From assembly GCA_900757865.1 (NCBI GenBank), contig CAAEPH010000018.1:41564-105563 (forward strand): a DNA stretch of 64,000 nucleotides. Reading direction: 5' to 3'. Position numbers and translations under genes: made by a program. The stretch is from an uncultured Sutterella sp. (GTDB lineage: Bacteria; Pseudomonadota; Gammaproteobacteria; Burkholderiales; Burkholderiaceae_F). Positions 60,905 through 64,000 of the stretch are shown one piece after another. Below the pieces are notes generated by a model. The model worked only from the letters and a program-made list of their open reading frames with translations. It ran no database searches and was not told where the DNA came from. Position 1 is the first letter of the stretch. Every line of letters starts with the position of its first letter.

Positions 60905-62415
60905 GTCGCCTAGTTGATCGGGTGTTGGATATGTTTAGCCCGCGACGTACAGCGATTGTTCAAACGCCTCGCGTACTAACTAAGGAAGAACACGGTATCG
61001 ATCCTAAACTGGTCTCTTGGGAAGCAAAGCGGACTTGTGAGTTATTGCAACGCAAAGGCTACCAAGCCTATATTGTTGGTGGAGCGGTCCGAGATTTGTT
61101 GCTAGGTGTGACCCCAAAAGATTTTGATGTGGCCACTAATGCGACACCAGAGCAAGTCAAGCGTTGTCAAAAACGGGCCATCATTATTGGTCGTCGTTTC
61201 AAGTTGGTTCATGTGATTTTCGGCCAAGAAATTATCGAATGCTCCACGTTTAGAGCGCTAGAGGGTGCTGGACAACGTAAGGACAGTAACGGTCGCGTAC
61301 TCTCAGACAATGTCTTTGGAGAAATGTGGGAAGACGCAGCGCGACGAGATTTCACTGTGAATGCGCTTTACTACGATCCGAAAACCCAAGAAGTGTTTGA
61401 TTACCATCACGGTTTTGAAGATCTGCAAGCCAAACGTCTCTGCATGATTGGCGACCCTTGCACTCGGTATCGTGAAGATCCGGTTCGTATGGTGAGAGCT
61501 GTACGAATTGCTGCCAAGCTAGGCTTTACGATGGAGCCTGCTACGGAGCGACCCATTCCGAGTATGGGACATTTGCTCAACAATGTCCCCTCGGCTCGAT
61601 TGGTGGATGAGTTTTTAAAGTTATTAACGAGTGGGCATGCCGTGGCGTGTCTACGTAAGCTGAGATCAGACGGTTTGCATCGTGAATTGGTCCCGATGCT
61701 CGATTCGATTCTCTCGGAAGAGGGGGCGGAAGACTTTCTGATGTTGGCGCTCGGAAGAACCGATGAGCGTATTGCTCAAAATAAACCCATTGCGCCCTTT
61801 TTCCTTTATGCCACATTACTTTGGCCTCAAGTGAGACGTCGCTGGCAGTATAACCAGACTCGCAAAGCGATGAAGCCGTTGCCAGCTTTACATAGTGCAG
61901 CCTCAGAGGTGCTTGAGACACAGAGTGCGGAGTTGAATATCACCCGCCATATGCGAGCGGACATCTATGATGTCTGGGTGTTGCAAGGGCGTTTCGAACG
62001 GCGAGTTGGTAAATCAGCTCGTTCACTGCTCGCTCACCCTCGTTATCGCGCTGGTTATGATTTTTTGGTACTGCGTGCTGACAGTGGTCAAGCGTCTAGC
62101 GAGCTGGCACAGTGGTGGAAACAATTTGCTGAGGCTCTACCCGAAGAGCGCGACGACATGATCGCGCAGCAACAACGTGCTGCTCGTGAGACCGCTGATG
62201 AGGCGCGTCGAGGTCGTCATCGAACAGAGGCTGACAAGCGAGAAGATGAGTTGGAGAGTATGCCAACGTTGGATAGTCTCGAGTTTGAGGCGACATCTTT
62301 TGATCGAGATAGCGAAGTCCCAACTCGTAAACCCTCGAGACCGCGTCGGCGTGGGTCAGCGCACCGCTCAAAAGGCCAGCGTCGTAGCAATGCTAAAACT
62401 CGGCAAATGGTATAG
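60898..62415 (+). CDS. pcnB: Poly(A) polymerase PcnB
   Basis: PcnB adds short 3' poly(A) tails that speed RNA decay. The 505-residue protein has the nucleotidyltransferase signature YIVGGAVRDLLLGVTPKDFD with the two catalytic Asp, RRFKLVHVIFG and ARRDFTVNALYYD, then the RNA-binding domain RYREDPVRMVRAVRIAAKLG. The C-terminus is long and basic (SRPRRRGSAHRSKGQRRSNA), typical of PcnB and useful for RNA binding. It distinguishes itself from CCA-adding enzyme by this tail and by the folK neighbour. Confidence 0.95.
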   Translation: MLSRLVDRVLDMFSPRRTAIVQTPRVLTKEEHGIDPKLVSWEAKRTCELLQRKGYQAYIVGGAVRDLLLGVTPKDFDVATNATPEQVKRCQKRAIIIGRRFKLVHVIFGQEIIECSTFRALEGAGQRKDSNGRVLSDNVFGEMWEDAARRDFTVNALYYDPKTQEVFDYHHGFEDLQAKRLCMIGDPCTRYREDPVRMVRAVRIAAKLGFTMEPATERPIPSMGHLLNNVPSARLVDEFLKLLTSGHAVACLRKLRSDGLHRELVPMLDSILSEEGAEDFLMLALGRTDERIAQNKPIAPFFLYATLLWPQVRRRWQYNQTRKAMKPLPALHSAASEVLETQSAELNITRHMRADIYDVWVLQGRFERRVGKSARSLLAHPRYRAGYDFLVLRADSGQASSELAQWWKQFAEALPEERDDMIAQQQRAARETADEARRGRHRTEADKREDELESMPTLDSLEFEATSFDRDSEVPTRKPSRPRRRGSAHRSKGQRRSNAKTRQMV

Positions 62416-62426
62416 GGTGAACAACA

Positions 62427-62945
62427 ATGGAGTTCTCGCATACCGCTTATTTGGCTTTAGGGGCAAATCTGGGCCAAAGACTGAGTACCCTCAAGCGCGC
62501 GATTGAGGCGATTGAGGCTACGGCAGGCATCAAGGTGACTCAAGTGAGTCGTCTTTATCAAACCTCTCCTGTGGATTCGTCTGGGCCCGACTACATCAAT
62601 GCGGTGATAGAGGTTCGAACATCACTGTCTCCGATGGCGTTGCTAGACTTTTGTCAGTCGATTGAGACATCGTTTGGTCGTGTCCGCCCTCAAGGTGTGC
62701 ATAACGCTCCTCGTACACTTGACATCGATATTTTGCTCTACGATCGTCAACACAGCGATGATCCGCGATTGGTCTTGCCTCATCCAAGAATGACACAACG
62801 GCTGTTTGTGATGATGCCTTTGAGGGATATTGCGCCTCAGTGGGAAGATGAAAAGGGGAAAAGTGTGGGTGATTGGATCAAAGAAATTGAAAGTATTGAT
62901 CCAAGTCAAAAAATAAAACCTGTAGATGAGAATTGTATGCTATAG
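62427..62945 (+). CDS. folK: 2-amino-4-hydroxy-6-hydroxymethyldihydropteridine pyrophosphokinase
   Basis: FolK transfers pyrophosphate from ATP to the pterin in folate synthesis. The 172-residue protein has AYLALGANLGQRLSTLKRAI, SRLYQTSPVDSSGPDYINAV and the signature RTLDIDILLYDRQ, with LVLPHPRMTQRLFVMMPL. It follows pcnB by 11 bp, the standard pcnB-folK pair. panB, which often comes next, is replaced here by a tRNA-Leu gene and phage-like DNA. Confidence 0.96.
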   Translation: MEFSHTAYLALGANLGQRLSTLKRAIEAIEATAGIKVTQVSRLYQTSPVDSSGPDYINAVIEVRTSLSPMALLDFCQSIETSFGRVRPQGVHNAPRTLDIDILLYDRQHSDDPRLVLPHPRMTQRLFVMMPLRDIAPQWEDEKGKSVGDWIKEIESIDPSQKIKPVDENCML

Positions 62946-62946
62946 T
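62938..62946 (+). promoter_or_regulatory. Extended -10 promoter for tRNA-Leu
   Basis: TGCTATAGT (62938-62946) is an extended -10 element overlapping the end of folK, about 20 bp before the tRNA gene. No clear -35 exists. Confidence 0.4.
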
Positions 62947-62965
62947 TCTCTTCTCGAAAATTTGA

Positions 62966-63050
62966 GCCCGGGTGGCGGAACGGTAGACGCAGTGGATTCA
63001 AAATCCACCGATTAACAATCGTGAGAGTTCGAGTCTCTCCCCGGGCACCA
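62966..63050 (+). tRNA. tRNA-Leu (anticodon CAA)
   Basis: The 85-nt gene starts GCCCGGGTGGCGGAACGG and ends with an encoded CCA. The acceptor GCCCGGG pairs with CCCGGGC. The anticodon stem GTGGA/TCCAC encloses TTCAAAA, giving anticodon CAA (codon UUG). A long variable arm (CGATTAACAATCG) marks the class II leucine type. The 3' half is a typical integration target for phages and islands, and atypical DNA follows. Confidence 0.97.
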
Positions 63051-63277
63051 TCAGATTACTATAACCCACTGAAATTAAAGCGATTTTCAACACCCCTTAG
63101 TTATCGTGGGTACTTTCACGGGTACTTTGGGAGCGGTCCTAGGCCACACGGAGCACTGATGGTCCGCTATATTCCCGCGCAGATCCGCTTTCCCCTTTTC
63201 CGCTCTTCTCTTTTAGCTTTTCTCTATCAATATTCCTAGAGAATCCAAAAATAAAATATAAGCTTTCAAAACGTCGT
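63051..63277. other. tRNA-adjacent stretch with tandem GGGTACTTT repeats; possible att region
   Basis: Immediately after the tRNA-Leu CCA end there is no gene. At about 63108-63129 the 9-mer GGGTACTTT occurs twice, 12 bp apart (GGGTACTTTCACGGGTACTT). Paired short repeats of this kind beside a tRNA 3' end resemble integrase arm-type sites. No integrase gene is in the window. Confidence 0.4.
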
Positions 63278-63475
63278 AGTATTGTAGTTTTTGTAGTACC
63301 GAGCCCGATTCGGCTTAGTGTAAGAGGGAAAGGACCTAAAAAATAAAATGTAGTCCGATGTAGTACGTACTACATTTTTTGGGAAATTAAGTAAAAATAA
63401 GATTAACTACATGACGGGCTTTTCTATACGTAATAAAAAAAACCTATCAACAAACGATGATAGGGGTGTAGTTGG
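63278..63475. repeat. Cluster of TGTAGT/ACTACA repeats with an 18-bp palindrome
   Basis: Three GTAGT copies are spaced at 63279-63298, then ATGTAGT (63348-63354), then the perfect 18-bp palindrome ATGTAGTACGTACTACAT (63358-63375), an inverted AACTACAT near 63405, and GTGTAGT near 63468. About eight copies on both strands in 200 A/T-rich bases point to a protein-binding array. I see no ORF of coding character inside. Confidence 0.7.
63434..63465 (-). terminator. Terminator of the minus-strand remnant genes
   Basis: On the minus strand, CCTATCA / TGATAGG (stem 7 bp) is followed by TTTTTTTTATT. It lies 23 bp past the stop of the 80-residue ORF, which supports real transcription of that ORF. Confidence 0.75.
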
Positions 63476-63486
63476 CTTACGCTATC

Positions 63487-63729
63487 TTAGCTTTGAGTGT
63501 CGATGGCGTGTCTTCTCCACTCTCTAAGCCTAGCCGTTAAAAAGTTAGATTTTCCTTTATTTTGAATGTCTTCACCTATCGTTATTTTCACAGGTGAATC
63601 GTTTTGATCCTTTTCCTCCAAAAGATACGCTAGGTCCACTATCTCTAGATAGTTCCCATCATCCAGGCCCGCATCATTTCCCGCTCTAATGCGTCTTGAC
63701 CAGCCATTATTCGCACCTTTAATGAACAT
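63487..63729 (-). CDS. Unrecognised 80-residue ORF, probable phage remnant
   Basis: The frame MFIKGANNGWSRRIRAGNDA leads into GLDDGNYLEIVDLAYLLEEK and ends ARLREWRRHAIDTQS. I recognise no family. It overlaps the end of the 39-residue P-loop fragment by 11 bp in another frame. A sequence-level +1 shift at about 63728-63732 would join the two, so it may be the rest of one damaged phage gene or a different truncated gene. No convincing ribosome site precedes ATG 63729. A terminator follows it. Confidence 0.4.
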   Translation of the reverse strand: MFIKGANNGWSRRIRAGNDAGLDDGNYLEIVDLAYLLEEKDQNDSPVKITIGEDIQNKGKSNFLTARLREWRRHAIDTQS

Positions 63730-63838
63730 CGGGCTTGCGTACTGGTTGAATCAAGAATGTTCTTTTAGGGTCTAAATTTCTTAGTGAACACGTCTTACCT
63801 GTTCCTGACTCGCCCAAAATGAGTGTTGCGTAGCTCAT
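63719..63838 (-). pseudogene. Truncated phage-type P-loop ATPase (AAA_24/Sak4-like N-terminus)
   Basis: ATG 63838 with TTTGGAG about 10 bases upstream opens a 39-residue frame, MSYATLILGESGTGKTCSLR then NLDPKRTFLIQPVRKPDVH. The Walker A loop GESGTGKT and the following SLRNLDPKRT-x-LIQ pattern are typical of phage ATPases of the AAA_24/Sak4 kind used in recombination or replication. The family is several times longer, so this is only the first strand and P-loop, cut by a stop. The gene is almost certainly a fragment. Confidence 0.6.
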
Positions 63839-63906
63839 TAAGCTTTCTCCAAAAAAAAGCCACCAGCGTGTGAACTATCCCCAGAAAGTGAGACACCTTT
63901 CTGCTT

Positions 63907-63946
63907 AAACTCCGAGTCATAAAATGAAATCTATGGCTCGGAGTTT
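63907..63946. other. Hairpin at the right end of the window
   Basis: A perfect 10-bp stem AAACTCCGAG (63907-63916) / CTCGGAGTTT (63937-63946) with a 20-base loop is followed by TCATTTTTACGG on the plus strand. It may be a weak plus-strand terminator or a regulatory structure upstream of the P-loop fragment. I see no gene between it and the window end. Confidence 0.55.
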
Positions 63947-64000
63947 TCATTTTTACGGCAACTCTTTGGGCGGACATCCTGCCTTGAATAGAACTGCCAA

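Noticed and set aside
63021..63239. 72-codon plus-strand ORF after folK
   Set aside because: It begins inside the tRNA-Leu gene and has no RBS or domain.

Overview
The window is a mostly housekeeping chromosomal segment of a Gram-negative bacterium, almost certainly a betaproteobacterium of the Burkholderiales. Diagnostic neighbourhoods are tkt-gap-pgk, accB-accC-prmA next to a DUF3426 zinc-finger protein, mpl followed by a YqiA-like esterase, a PP0621-family protein next to ampD, ffh divergent from a CcsA-like membrane protein, and zapD-yacG-coaE. The moderate GC content and compact protein lengths fit a gut-type Sutterellaceae member better than Burkholderia, but that family-level placement is inference.

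Layout. 1-7.3 kb: end of the dcw cluster (murG 3' end, murC, ddl, ftsQ, ftsA, ftsZ, lpxC), making peptidoglycan precursor, the divisome and lipid A. 7.3-14.6 kb: a convergent DciA-like coiled-coil gene, secA, a Nudix hydrolase, yacG-zapD, coaE and tRNA-Pro(CGG). 14.6-17.1 kb: the clearest accessory patch. Two related non-coding repeats flank a strongly expressed-looking 36-residue cationic peptide, a HicB-like antitoxin without HicA, and a gene with four acidic TerB-like repeats and a BRCT domain. 17.1-24.9 kb: ispB, rplU-rpmA-obgE, a purine permease, proB and proS. 24.9-31.5 kb: one long minus-strand run ffh-ruvC-ruvA-ruvB-ybgC-tolQ-tolR-tolA. 31.8-34.2 kb: CcsA-like protein, PP0621 protein, ampD, YggT. 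34.2-38.7 kb (minus): PfkB kinase, DUF3426 protein, prmA, accC, accB. 39.2-46.6 kb: mpl, esterase, RNB ribonuclease, mgtE, KTSC protein, lytic transglycosylase. 46.7-55 kb: rsmE, tkt-gap-pgk, pepT, rfbC-like epimerase, DedA protein. 55-63 kb: mutL-miaA, purM, hda, HAD phosphatase, pcnB, folK, tRNA-Leu(CAA). 63.05-64 kb: AT-rich, phage-like remnant beside the tRNA-Leu gene with repeat clusters and a truncated P-loop ATPase.

Functionally, the cell-wall genes are spread over several blocks: synthesis (murG/murC/ddl), recycling (ampD, mpl) and remodelling (lytic transglycosylase). Division and envelope constriction are represented by ftsQAZ, zapD and tolQRA, and protein export by secA and ffh. 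Rho-independent terminators are common and clear. Candidate undescribed biology lies in the 14.6-17.1 kb repeat-flanked module, the leader region of ffh (tandem 42-bp repeat inside a signal-peptide-like small ORF), a second FtsZ tail motif, and the TGTAGT repeat cluster near the right end.
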